Below are positions 49,909 to 59,031 of a stretch of DNA of 64,000 bases, in pieces. Both the position numbers and the translations under genes were made by a program. Every line of letters begins with the position of its first letter. The first letter of the stretch is position 1. The notes beneath the pieces were generated by a model that did not search any database, was not told where the DNA came from, and was given only the letters and a program-made list of their open reading frames with translations. Origin of the DNA: G963674685 sp963674685 (GTDB taxonomy: Bacteria; Lernaellota; Lernaellaia; JACKCT01); contig CAXXWT010000002.1 of assembly GCA_963674685.2 (NCBI GenBank), positions 1,407,716 through 1,471,715 on the forward strand, given 5' to 3'.

Positions 49909-50730
49909 ATGACAGGATTCAATCGAGGCGCTATGCGTCCGGCGTTCATCATTGCCGCGGCGGTGATTTGTATCTTTTGCGGCGCCGAGGCGGGTTTTGC
50001 CGGTGATTCCGCGGCGACCGAATCGACGGGCGTTTTGGAAACGCCCCCGGCTCCGAAAGCCCCGTACACGCTGACGGACAAACATGAAATCGAAATCGAC
50101 ACGGCCACGAATCGAATACAGCGCAAAATTCCGTCCAAGAAAGATGTGGAAAAAATCCTGGAGGTGCGGCAGGTCGCGCTGGCGCAGTGCGACGATCCGA
50201 AAGGAAAGAAAGCGGATTGCACGGCGGATGTGACATCCATGCACTGCATGATCATCGGCGATCAATACATGGTCCAGGAAAAATACAAGGAGGCCAGGGC
50301 TTTTTATCTGGAAGCCATGTCGCGCATGATGAAGGATTTTGAAATTCTTGAAGGCGATTATAAAAGCTTCAAAGCCGATTTCGAAAAAACGCCGCCGGGC
50401 CTGGGGGATCAGGCGCATATTCATGCGTTGACCGAAGCTTACAACGCGGCCAAGTTTTACTTTTACGCCTACAAGGATTACGCGGAACTGGCGCGGTATC
50501 AAAAGCGCCTCGTAGAGGCTTTCATCAGCCTGAAAGCGGACGATGAAACGATCGCCGAACAATGGGAAATTATCGAAAATTCCGTGAAAAGCTCGGCTAA
50601 GTATCAGCGCAAATTCAAGGCGAACGTGATGATCATGGACGGGATCAGGACCAAGCTGCCGAAAAAATACATGGCTTATTACAAGGAAATCGCCATGCTG
50701 GGCCTTTCGCAAAAGATCGAGCCTAGATAG
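49909..50730 (+). CDS. Secreted/periplasmic protein, unknown
   Basis: 273 residues. Signal peptide RPAFIIAAAVICIFCGAEAGFAG, then a mainly helical acidic/basic protein (VEKILEVRQVALAQCDDPKG, YKEARAFYLEAMSRMMKDFE, YNAAKFYFYAYKDYAELARY) reminiscent of TPR helices. It starts six bases after the TPR membrane protein and is probably in the same operon. Confidence 0.7.
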   Translation: MTGFNRGAMRPAFIIAAAVICIFCGAEAGFAGDSAATESTGVLETPPAPKAPYTLTDKHEIEIDTATNRIQRKIPSKKDVEKILEVRQVALAQCDDPKGKKADCTADVTSMHCMIIGDQYMVQEKYKEARAFYLEAMSRMMKDFEILEGDYKSFKADFEKTPPGLGDQAHIHALTEAYNAAKFYFYAYKDYAELARYQKRLVEAFISLKADDETIAEQWEIIENSVKSSAKYQRKFKANVMIMDGIRTKLPKKYMAYYKEIAMLGLSQKIEPR

Positions 50731-50777
50731 AACTTGGCCTTTCGCGAAACTTTTAATATCCCCGCAGACTTAAAAAT

Positions 50778-51986
50778 TTAAGACAGGAATCTCTTGGCCC
50801 ACACTCTGAAACCGGTGACCGCGTAGTCCGGCAGGAATTCCCTGACGAAATCCCACTTCGATTCCACGTAAGGCGGTTTTTGCTCCACTTCCACCAATGT
50901 CAGCGCGCCGGTTTTGCACGCCGTGACGCATAGGCCGCAGCCGATGCAGCGGGCTTTGTTGAAAACCGGTTTTTTATCCACGTACGTCCACGCGTCCATG
51001 GGGCAGATTTCCACGCATTTTTTGCACGGCTTGCATTTCTCGGCGTCGTACGCGGGATTGAAATGGGGCTTGGTGATGACGCCCGGGGAATTGAAATCCT
51101 TGATGGCGCGCAAGGCGTGGCAGCTGCACCCGCAGCAGGAACAGCTGGCGTTGCCGATTTTTTTCGAAACGACGGAGTTGATCATGAAATTGACCATGCC
51201 GTCCTCTTCAGCTTTACGCTTAATGGCCACGGCTTCTTCGCGGCTGATCTCGCGCATCATTCCTCTGGAGATCACCGTCTTGGCGGCGCCGCCGAAGGCC
51301 ATGCAGTTTTCCAGATCGTGTCCGCAGCCTTTGTCCACGAGGACCATGGCCAGTCGGCACTGGCAGTTGCCCACGGCGAAAGTTTTGAAAGGCTCGATCA
51401 CTTCCTCGAACTTGTCCGAGGGCCAGGCGGAGTAAAGCGTTTCACTCACGGCGCCCACGGGTAGGTATCGGACGGGTGCGATCTTGCTTTTGCCAGGATA
51501 ATCGATGAAGTAGCGCGACTCCCAAAGCTGTTCGAAAAGTTCGGCGAATTTTTTGTGCCAGGCGTTTCGCGTGGAAAGATCCGGCGTCATCAGGGCCATC
51601 TCGAAAGTGCCGGGCACGATGGGCAGGATCGTGTACTTGCGCGGCTTGGAAAAACCGAGAATCACCATTTTTGTCAGCGCCAGGTGATCCAGAATCTCCG
51701 CGACTTCCGCTTCCGTCCGCCGCGCTTTCATGGCCACCTGCAACGCGGTTTTCGGCCGCAGGGGTTTTAAATACTGCACAAGTTCCGCATCTTCTTCCGT
51801 GAACATGTGCGTGACCATTTCCAGAAGCAGCTCGTTGTTCGGTGGGCCCATGATAAGAGGCGAGGAATAGTGTTTTGCGATTTTGCGGTGCGCCGCGGTC
51901 GGATGCGTGGCGGAGTCGAATCCCGCGGCCCGCGCGTTCATGTCCAGATTCAAGACGATTTTTTTTCTGGTCTTCTTTTTCGGCAT
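50778..51986 (-). CDS. 4Fe-4S ferredoxin-type protein with N-terminal winged-helix-like region
   Basis: 402 residues. The C-terminal part has two classic clusters, CKPCKKCVEICP and CIGCGLCVTACKTGA. Upstream, FAVGNCQCRLA and ASCSCCGCSCHA add cysteines that could bind further metal. The N-terminal ~120 residues (LLLEMVTHMFTEEDAELVQY, ALQVAMKARRTEAEVAEILD, HLALTKMVI) look like a helical, winged-helix-type domain. I recall similar proteins in anaerobic bacteria described as 4Fe-4S-binding proteins of unknown role. Redox function inferred. Confidence 0.85.
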   Translation of the reverse strand: MPKKKTRKKIVLNLDMNARAAGFDSATHPTAAHRKIAKHYSSPLIMGPPNNELLLEMVTHMFTEEDAELVQYLKPLRPKTALQVAMKARRTEAEVAEILDHLALTKMVILGFSKPRKYTILPIVPGTFEMALMTPDLSTRNAWHKKFAELFEQLWESRYFIDYPGKSKIAPVRYLPVGAVSETLYSAWPSDKFEEVIEPFKTFAVGNCQCRLAMVLVDKGCGHDLENCMAFGGAAKTVISRGMMREISREEAVAIKRKAEEDGMVNFMINSVVSKKIGNASCSCCGCSCHALRAIKDFNSPGVITKPHFNPAYDAEKCKPCKKCVEICPMDAWTYVDKKPVFNKARCIGCGLCVTACKTGALTLVEVEQKPPYVESKWDFVREFLPDYAVTGFRVWAKRFLS

Positions 51987-52109
51987 AGCGCTTCCTTACC
52001 TGTATTGGTCGTCGGCAAAACCCGAAAACACCTGTAGCACATGCGGCCGGATTTAGCAGCCATGGAAAAATTCAGCAAATTTATTAGAAAGAAAATCAAA
52101 CCATTGTTA

Positions 52110-52138
52110 TTGACAAATCAGTGAAAAATCTCCATAAT
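52110..52138 (+). promoter_or_regulatory. Sigma-70-type promoter of the AAA-subtilase operon
   Basis: TTGACA (52110-52115), 17-base spacer, CATAAT (52133-52138). Near-consensus elements with optimal spacing in AT-rich DNA, 65 bases before the AAA gene start. Confidence 0.75.
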
Positions 52139-52170
52139 CGTAATATGTAGTAAATATTGTATATATTACG
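52139..52170 (+). promoter_or_regulatory. Operator-like inverted repeat downstream of the promoter
   Basis: CGTAATAT (52139-52146) and ATATTACG (52163-52170) are perfect inverted copies separated by 16 bases, beginning directly after the -10 box. A repressor bound here would block transcription. The C-terminal helix-turn-helix of the downstream AAA protein is a candidate binder (inference). Confidence 0.6.
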
Positions 52171-52202
52171 ATTTTTAAAACTTAATAAATACAGGTAGAT
52201 AT

Positions 52203-53357
52203 ATGCAAAAAACGAAATTGCAAAACAATGGAATAAAATTTACGAATCAGTCGGAGGTTAGTGGCATCCTTAGCCTTTTGCCGATATTGATTCGCGCCGC
52301 CTATCAAAACGACCTGAGGGGCGTCGATCTGGCATCTCGAAAAATCGCCGCCTACGCTCAACAAAAATTTCCCGAAGTCGCTTCTCAAATCGGATCAATG
52401 CTGGATGACGCCGAGTCCCCTCTTCGCCTGGCTTCCGCCGAGGCGATGCGTCTTCCTTCCGACGTGGATTCCAGCTTGCATTTGCTGCGTCCGGAGCATT
52501 TTTCCACGGCGCCCTTGGCTCCGTGTTTGGGGGTGTCGCAACAAAACGTAATTGACCGCTTTGTTCGGGAAAGACACGAGGCCCTCAGACTGGCCGACGT
52601 CGGGGAAGGACCGCCCAGCACCCTTCTTCTTACAGGTTCTCCCGGAACAGGAAAAACGATGACAATTCGCTGGGTAGCCCATCAATTGGGTCTAACGCTT
52701 TTTCACGTCGATCTGGCGGCTGTCATCAGCAGTTATCTCGGCAAGACCGGGCAAAATCTTCGTGCTTTAATCGACTACACCAAACAACGTCCCTGCGTGT
52801 TGTTCCTGGACGAGTTCGACGCATTGGGTAAGCGCCGGGACGATCAATCCGATCTGGGCGAATTGAAACGCATTGTGAACGTCCTGCTCAAGGAGATTGA
52901 GCTTTGGCCTTATCGGGGCGTATTGGCTGCAGCGACGAACCACCCGGAGTTGTTGGACCCTGCGGTCTGGCGCCGGTTCGACGTGCACCTGGAACTGCCC
53001 TTGCCGGCCGTCGATTCCCGCAGACGCATTTTCGATCAGGCATTGCGTCCGCTGACGGTCTCGGCGTCTATTCTCGATTTGGTCGCCGACGCCACGGAGG
53101 GGCAAAGCGGTTCCGAGATTGAACGAACGGCCCGCGAGGCCAAGCGGCGTCATGTTTTGGAAGACTCGAGCGTCGAGGAGGCGATTCTTGCCCTTCTCGC
53201 CGCGCAGGTTCAAGAGAAAGCAGGCAAAATAAAAGTCCTAAAAGCTATGACGACGCACTTTCGGGGCGCCACCAAGCGCTCCAACCAGTGGTACGCTGAT
53301 TTGCTCGGCGTTTCGGAAGGGACCGTTCGGGGATGGAAACGCAAAATGCAAAGTTAA
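52203..53357 (+). CDS. AAA ATPase with C-terminal helix-turn-helix, partner of subtilase
   Basis: 384 residues. Residues 1-115 are helical and unassigned. The AAA domain has Walker A TGSPGTGKTMT (Lys151), Walker B VLFLDEFDALG (Asp203, Glu204), AAATNHPELLDPAVWRRFD (sensor and arginine finger) and a lid domain to about 315. The C-terminus SNQWYADLLGVSEGTVRGWK looks like a helix-turn-helix. FtsH/Cdc48-like AAA ATPases paired with a subtilase gene occur as two-gene cassettes in many bacteria, often in variable regions. It probably remodels or delivers substrates to the protease (inference). 29 bases separate it from the next gene. Confidence 0.88.
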   Translation: MQKTKLQNNGIKFTNQSEVSGILSLLPILIRAAYQNDLRGVDLASRKIAAYAQQKFPEVASQIGSMLDDAESPLRLASAEAMRLPSDVDSSLHLLRPEHFSTAPLAPCLGVSQQNVIDRFVRERHEALRLADVGEGPPSTLLLTGSPGTGKTMTIRWVAHQLGLTLFHVDLAAVISSYLGKTGQNLRALIDYTKQRPCVLFLDEFDALGKRRDDQSDLGELKRIVNVLLKEIELWPYRGVLAAATNHPELLDPAVWRRFDVHLELPLPAVDSRRRIFDQALRPLTVSASILDLVADATEGQSGSEIERTAREAKRRHVLEDSSVEEAILALLAAQVQEKAGKIKVLKAMTTHFRGATKRSNQWYADLLGVSEGTVRGWKRKMQS

Positions 53358-53386
53358 AGCGGAATCACTTCATCGGGAGTTGAAAA

Positions 53387-55804
53387 ATGGACCGACAAAA
53401 CAATCGATACCCGATCCTGGTCGATGCACAAAAGTACGTCACCGAATATCGTTCAAAAGGAGGAGGAGGACCCAAGAAACCTCCTTTCTCACTTGAAGAG
53501 ATTCAGAAACGTCTGACGCCACAGGTTAATAATACAATTCAAGCGCTGAATAATCTTCCCGAAAAGTTTAAAGTTGAATCTCATTTGGTGTCCGCGATTC
53601 AAGTCTTTCCTGATTTTCTCGCCAAGACGTATTTTCCTTGGGAACTGTTTTATAATTGCAATTTTACATATCTGGGGACTCGAAGAGTGGATGTACCTCT
53701 GGAAGAGCGCCGCCGGACAAAGAACACTCCCGAGTCTCAAAGCGACGAGGAGAGCAAAATTCTCTTTATCGCTGGTCCTCGCGATTCCTACGACCGATTT
53801 CTTGCGCAATTGAAGGAACCGGAGAGAAAATTTGTCGATGATATCCGCAAGTTCGGGTTTTTTTTCGAATTGGAATCGGATCGGAAAAATAAAGCTTTCG
53901 GTTTTCAGAATGATGCGAAGTATGAAGGCTATGCCGAGGTGGTCCTTCACGGATTTCCGGGGGAAAGTCGTAGAAAGGAATTCGACAAATTTAAAATGCT
54001 TTGCAAGGCATTTCAGCTCCATTGCATTGACGAACAAATCACGAAATACACCGAGGAAAGAGCCCCGATTTTTTGCCCCGTCGAAGGAGCGGGCAATGAT
54101 CTCGTTAAGCTCGCGGGCTTTAATCCCTTGCGTGCCATTCGGCCCATGCCGCGGATATCCCTAAAAAAATATTTTAGCCTTTCAGTCTCGGGTACACCTT
54201 TGCCGGCCTTGCCCGCTCCTTTGCCGGACGCTCATCTGCCAAGCAAAGTAGTGGCTTCATTCGACGGCGGCGTGGACATAAGCCATCCCGCTTTAGGGAA
54301 TTATGTTTCTCAAGAGGATCTGACAACAAAGCCGGACGACCAAGAAAGCTTGGAGCACGGAACAGCGGTGGTTTCGACTTTGCTTTACGGCTCCATAGAT
54401 CCCGAGTGGGACCGCTTGCCTTATCCGTCAATCGGGGTGCACAATTTTCGAGCTTTCCCCCCACCCGCTTCAGCGGACATCGGCGGCGGGTCGCCTGAAT
54501 ACTGGTTCATAGATCATCTCGAACGGATCGTCGAACAAAGGGATTTTAAATTTTACAATCTGTCTTTTAACCACAGTTCGCCTATAGGCGATCACGATCC
54601 GGAGGTTCATCGCCTGACCTTCGCTCTGGATCGTTTGGCCAAAGACCATGGCGTCATCTTTTACAGCTCGGCGGGAAATGACGGTAATCAAGACCCTCTT
54701 TCCGGTCTCGGACGAATTCAGCCTCCTTCGGACGCCGTCAACGGAGTGGCCGTCGGTTCGGTCGTCCCTCGCGACGGGAGCAAAGGCGCGTATCAGTATA
54801 AGCGCTGCTCGTATTCATGCTATGGACCCGGACCCGTCGGAGCTCCTGTTAAACCCGACCTTGTCGCCCCCGGAGGCGCGGTTTCCCTCCCGGTTTTAGT
54901 ATGCGCGGCCAATCATCACGCGATTATCGGACATATTTGCGGGACGAGTTTCGCCGTGCCGAATATCGCTCGCATCGGGGCGGAATCCTGGATCAGCCAG
55001 GATGCGCCGAATCTTAAACCGCTGGCCGTTCGTGCATTGCAAATCCACACGGCAAAAGAACTGAGATGCGGCAGAAATAAACTGGGGATGGACGAAGTCG
55101 GTTACGGATTGGGCGCGAGTTCCGCCGATGATCTGCTGCGTTGCGGAAAAAGCGATGTCGTAACAATTTTTCAAGGGGAGTTGAATCTTAAAGAATACCG
55201 TCTTTTCCCGATCCTGTTGCCTTCGAACTTAAGCGCTTCACTGGGTAATGAGGAAAAAGTATTTATAAAAGTCACTTTCTTGTATCTTCCGCATGTTGAC
55301 GCATCTTCTCCTAACGAATACATCCTCGAGGATTTGTCCGTAAAATTTTGTCCCGACGAGAAGCGACATGACTATTCTTTGCCCAATGACGACTCTGCAA
55401 AAGCAATAAAAAATCTTCATGAAATCCTTAACAAGGACGAAATCGAAGATTTGGTCCAAAAAGGTTATCAACCTTCGGCACTACCCGCCGGAAAATCCTT
55501 TGCGACCAAAAACGCCCATGCGAGCCTCGTAAAATCCAATGAGCAGAAACTGCGTCAGCAAGGTAAGTGGACGGTCATACGCACGGCTTCGTTTCAACCC
55601 AAGGCCGATCAATTGGACAAACCGGCCATCGGCCTGCATTTCTCTTCCCGTTATAGCGACAAGAGCCACATTACAATCGACGGAGCCATTGAGTACGTGT
55701 GTGTCGTGCAAATGAGCGTCAAACAAGACGTGGACTTGTATAATAGCATTCGCAGTGATTTTCCGCTGTTAACCCAGGTGAGAATACGCCAGCGGATTCG
55801 TTAA
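53387..55804 (+). CDS. Subtilisin-like serine protease (S8), partner of AAA ATPase
   Basis: 805 residues without signal peptide, so cytoplasmic. The catalytic set is complete: Asp293 in SFDGGVDISHP, His324 in EHGTAVVST, oxyanion Asn431 in YSSAGNDGN and Ser521 in GTSFAVPNIAR. An N-terminal ~230-residue region (LEEIQKRLTPQVNNTIQALN on) and a C-terminal ~250-residue beta-rich region surround the domain. No prodomain of the exported type is seen. Cytoplasmic subtilases coupled to an AAA ATPase suggest a regulated protease that must be held inactive, consistent with a defence or stress role (inference). Confidence 0.9.
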   Translation: MDRQNNRYPILVDAQKYVTEYRSKGGGGPKKPPFSLEEIQKRLTPQVNNTIQALNNLPEKFKVESHLVSAIQVFPDFLAKTYFPWELFYNCNFTYLGTRRVDVPLEERRRTKNTPESQSDEESKILFIAGPRDSYDRFLAQLKEPERKFVDDIRKFGFFFELESDRKNKAFGFQNDAKYEGYAEVVLHGFPGESRRKEFDKFKMLCKAFQLHCIDEQITKYTEERAPIFCPVEGAGNDLVKLAGFNPLRAIRPMPRISLKKYFSLSVSGTPLPALPAPLPDAHLPSKVVASFDGGVDISHPALGNYVSQEDLTTKPDDQESLEHGTAVVSTLLYGSIDPEWDRLPYPSIGVHNFRAFPPPASADIGGGSPEYWFIDHLERIVEQRDFKFYNLSFNHSSPIGDHDPEVHRLTFALDRLAKDHGVIFYSSAGNDGNQDPLSGLGRIQPPSDAVNGVAVGSVVPRDGSKGAYQYKRCSYSCYGPGPVGAPVKPDLVAPGGAVSLPVLVCAANHHAIIGHICGTSFAVPNIARIGAESWISQDAPNLKPLAVRALQIHTAKELRCGRNKLGMDEVGYGLGASSADDLLRCGKSDVVTIFQGELNLKEYRLFPILLPSNLSASLGNEEKVFIKVTFLYLPHVDASSPNEYILEDLSVKFCPDEKRHDYSLPNDDSAKAIKNLHEILNKDEIEDLVQKGYQPSALPAGKSFATKNAHASLVKSNEQKLRQQGKWTVIRTASFQPKADQLDKPAIGLHFSSRYSDKSHITIDGAIEYVCVVQMSVKQDVDLYNSIRSDFPLLTQVRIRQRIR

Positions 55805-55858
55805 ACAAAAACTCATATAGATTTTGAAATCGAGGAAACTCATCTTTTCACAATGCGA

Positions 55859-56515
55859 CTATTCCCCGAGAGTTGATAGGTACATGATTATCCCCGCCCG
55901 CTCTTCTTCACTGAGATAATTCGGGTCGCCGGAGTGCGCGACCATGCGCGTCAGGGTTTTGTCCCATTCGTTTTTATCCATATGCTCGGCGAATACCTTT
56001 TCGAGGCCGTGGCATTTCGTGCATTTGTTTTCCAGAAGCAGGCGGCCTTTGAGGTCGTCAGGGTGACTCGCCGCGGCGGCCTTGCTCGCGTGCTCCTCGT
56101 GCATTTCCTGCGTAATGTGCAGGAAAAAATACCCGGCGGCGACGGACATCATGACGAAGGTCATCGCCAGGATGACGACGCCGAAGCCGAAAAGATTTTC
56201 CGACAGCTTTCTGTACTTTCGCGCGATCATGAGTTTGACCGCCAAAAGGCCGATGACGAAAAGGCCCAGGACGCCGTGCAATAAAATGCGGGTGCTCAGT
56301 TCGCCGGAATGAAGTCCGACCTTGTAGATCATCCCGGCGGATATAACGAGGAAAAACGATACGAAAAGGTATCCCAGAATTTTGTGCCTGGCGATGAGTT
56401 TTTTATTGCGCCCGGGCTCCTTGGAGCCGCCGCGCACTTCCATCATGGTAAACGCCGCGCCGGCGCCGATGGCGGTCAAGGCAACCGCGATAATCGATAC
56501 GATCAAGTCATCCAT
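55859..56515 (-). CDS. Membrane-bound c-type cytochrome with four-helix domain
   Basis: 218 residues. Four hydrophobic helices (IVSIIAVALTAIGAGAAF; ILGYLFVSFFLVISAGMIY; ILLHGVLGLFVIGLLAVKLM; LFGFGVVILAMTFVMMSVAA) with His residues in or near several, reminiscent of cytochrome b561/DUF420-like proteins. A C-terminal periplasmic domain follows with one haem c site, NKCTKCHGLEKVF, and an EWDKTLTRMVAHSG stretch with a possible axial Met. It likely passes electrons in the membrane. Confidence 0.82.
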   Translation of the reverse strand: MDDLIVSIIAVALTAIGAGAAFTMMEVRGGSKEPGRNKKLIARHKILGYLFVSFFLVISAGMIYKVGLHSGELSTRILLHGVLGLFVIGLLAVKLMIARKYRKLSENLFGFGVVILAMTFVMMSVAAGYFFLHITQEMHEEHASKAAAASHPDDLKGRLLLENKCTKCHGLEKVFAEHMDKNEWDKTLTRMVAHSGDPNYLSEEERAGIIMYLSTLGE

Positions 56516-57065
56516 TGATAACTCCCGTGTATTAAGCTGTGGATCAGTTTGCGAAGTAAAAGTTCATTCAAAAAACGCATGGTGTCATTTCGAGCGAAAG
56601 CGGCCGGAGGCTGCGAAGTCGAGAAATCCCTTCAAAGAAACGCTGTCGCCTTATTAGTTGTGGACACGTCAAAATTATATTCGCGCATCATTATAGGGAT
56701 CCCATTCGACTTCGCTCAGGACAGGCCCTCGACTCGTTACACCTTCGCCGTAACTCACTCGGGATGACAAGGTCGTCAGTCAACCAAATTGCCCCACTAC
56801 TTCTTCCTTGCCTGAAGTAATCGTCTTTATTAGCGACAAGCGCTTTAGGGTAAAGGATTGAATATTCTAAAGACTAAGTCAAATTGATTTTTATAGATCG
56901 TCGGCGCGATGACAAAGCCGCGAAGGTTTCATATGTATTTTTTTGTAGCCATGCGTTGTTTTGCGTTTATCCTTGGACTATCATTTAAGCATCACGAGTA
57001 AAAAGCGGCGGCGGCGAAAAACCCGCGACAAAAAAACACCGCTTAAAAGCAAAGAGGTTTTTGTC
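56516..57065. other. Intergenic region with dispersed-repeat-like sequence
   Basis: No gene supported. 56580-56640 has tgtcatttcgagcgaaagc...gaagtcgagaaatccc, and 56697-56768 has ggatcccattcgacttcgct...actcgggatgaca. These resemble the 'tcatttcgagcg / gcgaagtcgagaaatc' dispersed intergenic repeats of environmental genomes. The 3' part must carry the promoter of the next gene. Confidence 0.35.
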
Positions 57066-58574
57066 ATGACAGCGCCCGCTCTTCCCGAATCGGCTTTTGC
57101 CGTTAAAACGCACATCGACGCGGGATTTCCGATCATTTACCTGGTGAGCTGGGAAGAAGAACGTATTATCGAACATCTTACGCGCCTGTGCGCCGAGTCC
57201 CTGGAGCCGCCCCGGAGCATCGTCACCTGGTCTTTCAACGAAGGATTCAGCGACACGGTCGAAGACGCCGCGGCCAAGGGCGATCCCATGGCGGCGCTGG
57301 ACCGCGTCTTGTCCGACGACGCCCCTTCCGTTTTCGTCCTTTTGGATTTTCATCCTTTCATCAAGGACAGGATCGACGTTGTCCGGCGACTTCGCGAAGT
57401 GCACAACGCGCTGAAGGCTTCGAAGCGCACGTTGATCATTCTTTCTCCGATTCTCGAAGCGCCGCAGGAACTGATCAAGGACGTTTTAGTTCTGGATTAC
57501 GGGCTGCCGCTGATCGACGAAGTGGAGGAGATCGTCGAGTCGGAAATCTGGTCCCATTATCACCTGACGGGCAAGCGCGTGGAATTCGTCGGCATCGACA
57601 AGGAAATTTTCAATCGGATGCTGCTGGGACTGACGCGGGAGGAAATGCGCCGGACCATGCGCAAGCTGATCATGACCACGGATAAAATCGGATTCGATCA
57701 TACGGAGATGATCACGGAGGAAAAACGCCAGATCCTGCGTAAGACGGAAATCCTGGAGTTCGTGCAGCCCAGGGAAAACTTGAGCACCGTCGGCGGCCTG
57801 AGCCGCTTCAAACAATGGTGCAAGGTGCGTAAGAGCGGCCTGTCGCACAAAGCAAGGGAGTACGGCCTGCCCATGCCCAAAGGCGTTTTGATCACCGGCG
57901 TTTCCGGATGCGGAAAAAGCCTGACCATCGTCGCGCTGGCCCGCGAATGGAACCTGCCGCTTATCAAGCTGGATATGGGCCGCATTTTCGCCGGCATCGC
58001 CGGTTCCCCCGAGCAGTCGCTTGCCCGCGCGATCCTCACCGCGGAAGCCATCGCGCCGTCGATTCTGTGGATCGACGAAATCGAGATGGGAGTCTCGGTC
58101 TTTTCAGACTCCGTGGAGTCGGGCTCCACCAGCCGCATCTTCGCATCTTTTCTGACATGGATGCAGGAAAAAACCGCGCCGGTGTTCATCGCCGCGACGG
58201 CCAACGACATCGACCGCCTCCCGCCGGAATTTATCCGCAAAGGGCGCTTCGACGAGGTCTTTTTCGTGGACCTTCCGGAAGAGGAAGAGCGGGCGGAGAT
58301 TTTCAAAATCCACATGATCAAAAGGTTGCAGGAGCCCAGCGATGTATCCATTCAAGGGTTGGCGCAAGCGACCAAAGGATTCACCGGCGCGGAAATAGAG
58401 CATGTCCTTATTTCCGCGCTCTACGAGGCTTTTTCCGAAAACCGGCCGCTGGCTATAAACGATATTTATCGGATTATCGGCCGCTTCGTTCCGCTTTCGG
58501 TCACCATGAAAGAACAACTTACCAAAACGCGCCGCTGGGCCGATAACCGCGCCGTCAGGGCCAATCAGGGTTAG
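57066..58574 (+). CDS. AAA ATPase, Ycf46/FtsH-like
   Basis: 502 residues from ATG 57066, which has AAAGAGG upstream; the open frame extends 35 codons further but with unlikely content. The N-terminal ~240 residues (VKTHIDAGFPIIYLVSWEEE, VFVLLDFHPFIKD) match the non-catalytic half of Ycf46-like proteins. The AAA domain has Walker A ITGVSGCGKSLTIVALAREW, Walker B ILWIDEIEMG, FIAATANDIDRLPPEFIRKG and RFDEVFFVDLP. No protease motif (HEXXH) follows, so it is not FtsH itself. Role unknown; cyanobacterial Ycf46 is linked to CO2/photosynthetic regulation, which need not apply. Confidence 0.9.
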   Translation: MTAPALPESAFAVKTHIDAGFPIIYLVSWEEERIIEHLTRLCAESLEPPRSIVTWSFNEGFSDTVEDAAAKGDPMAALDRVLSDDAPSVFVLLDFHPFIKDRIDVVRRLREVHNALKASKRTLIILSPILEAPQELIKDVLVLDYGLPLIDEVEEIVESEIWSHYHLTGKRVEFVGIDKEIFNRMLLGLTREEMRRTMRKLIMTTDKIGFDHTEMITEEKRQILRKTEILEFVQPRENLSTVGGLSRFKQWCKVRKSGLSHKAREYGLPMPKGVLITGVSGCGKSLTIVALAREWNLPLIKLDMGRIFAGIAGSPEQSLARAILTAEAIAPSILWIDEIEMGVSVFSDSVESGSTSRIFASFLTWMQEKTAPVFIAATANDIDRLPPEFIRKGRFDEVFFVDLPEEEERAEIFKIHMIKRLQEPSDVSIQGLAQATKGFTGAEIEHVLISALYEAFSENRPLAINDIYRIIGRFVPLSVTMKEQLTKTRRWADNRAVRANQG

Positions 58575-58613
58575 ATCTTGCGGGGAAATCGACGTCGTAA
58601 GGAAAAGGGAGAA

Positions 58614-59009
58614 ATGAAGATGGAAAAAGCGATGGTGATTCTCTACGTGGCCGATCAGACGCGCAGCAAGAAATTCTACCGGGCGGTCCTCGGCGTCGAG
58701 CCCCTGATGGATATGCCCGGCATGACCGAGTTTCCATTAACCGAAAAAACGAGCCTCGGCCTGATGCCGGAGCAAGGGACCAAATCTTTTCTGGGCGACA
58801 AATTGCCCGACGCGCATACCGGAAACGGTATTCCACGGTGCGAGCTTTATCTTTTCGTCAGCGATCCGCATGCAAGTTTCAAGGCCCTTGTCGATAACGG
58901 GGGCATATCGGTCAGCGCGCCGCAAAAAATGCCCTGGGGGGATATCGTGGCATACGGCGCGGACCCGGACGGGCACGTCATCGCCTTCGCCAAGCCGGCA
59001 GGGGAATGA
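58614..59009 (+). CDS. VOC-family (glyoxalase/bleomycin-resistance-like) protein
   Basis: 131 residues from ATG 58614 with GGGAG upstream. VILYVADQTRSKKFYRAVLG opens the first beta-alpha-beta-beta-beta unit; LYLFVSDPHASFKALVDNGG and WGDIVAYGADPDGHVIAFAKP form the second. Such proteins bind a metal and small ligands; enzyme or resistance function cannot be told. Forty bases after the AAA gene. Confidence 0.88.
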   Translation: MKMEKAMVILYVADQTRSKKFYRAVLGVEPLMDMPGMTEFPLTEKTSLGLMPEQGTKSFLGDKLPDAHTGNGIPRCELYLFVSDPHASFKALVDNGGISVSAPQKMPWGDIVAYGADPDGHVIAFAKPAGE

Positions 59010-59031
59010 CCGGCCGGAGCTTGCTCTATCT

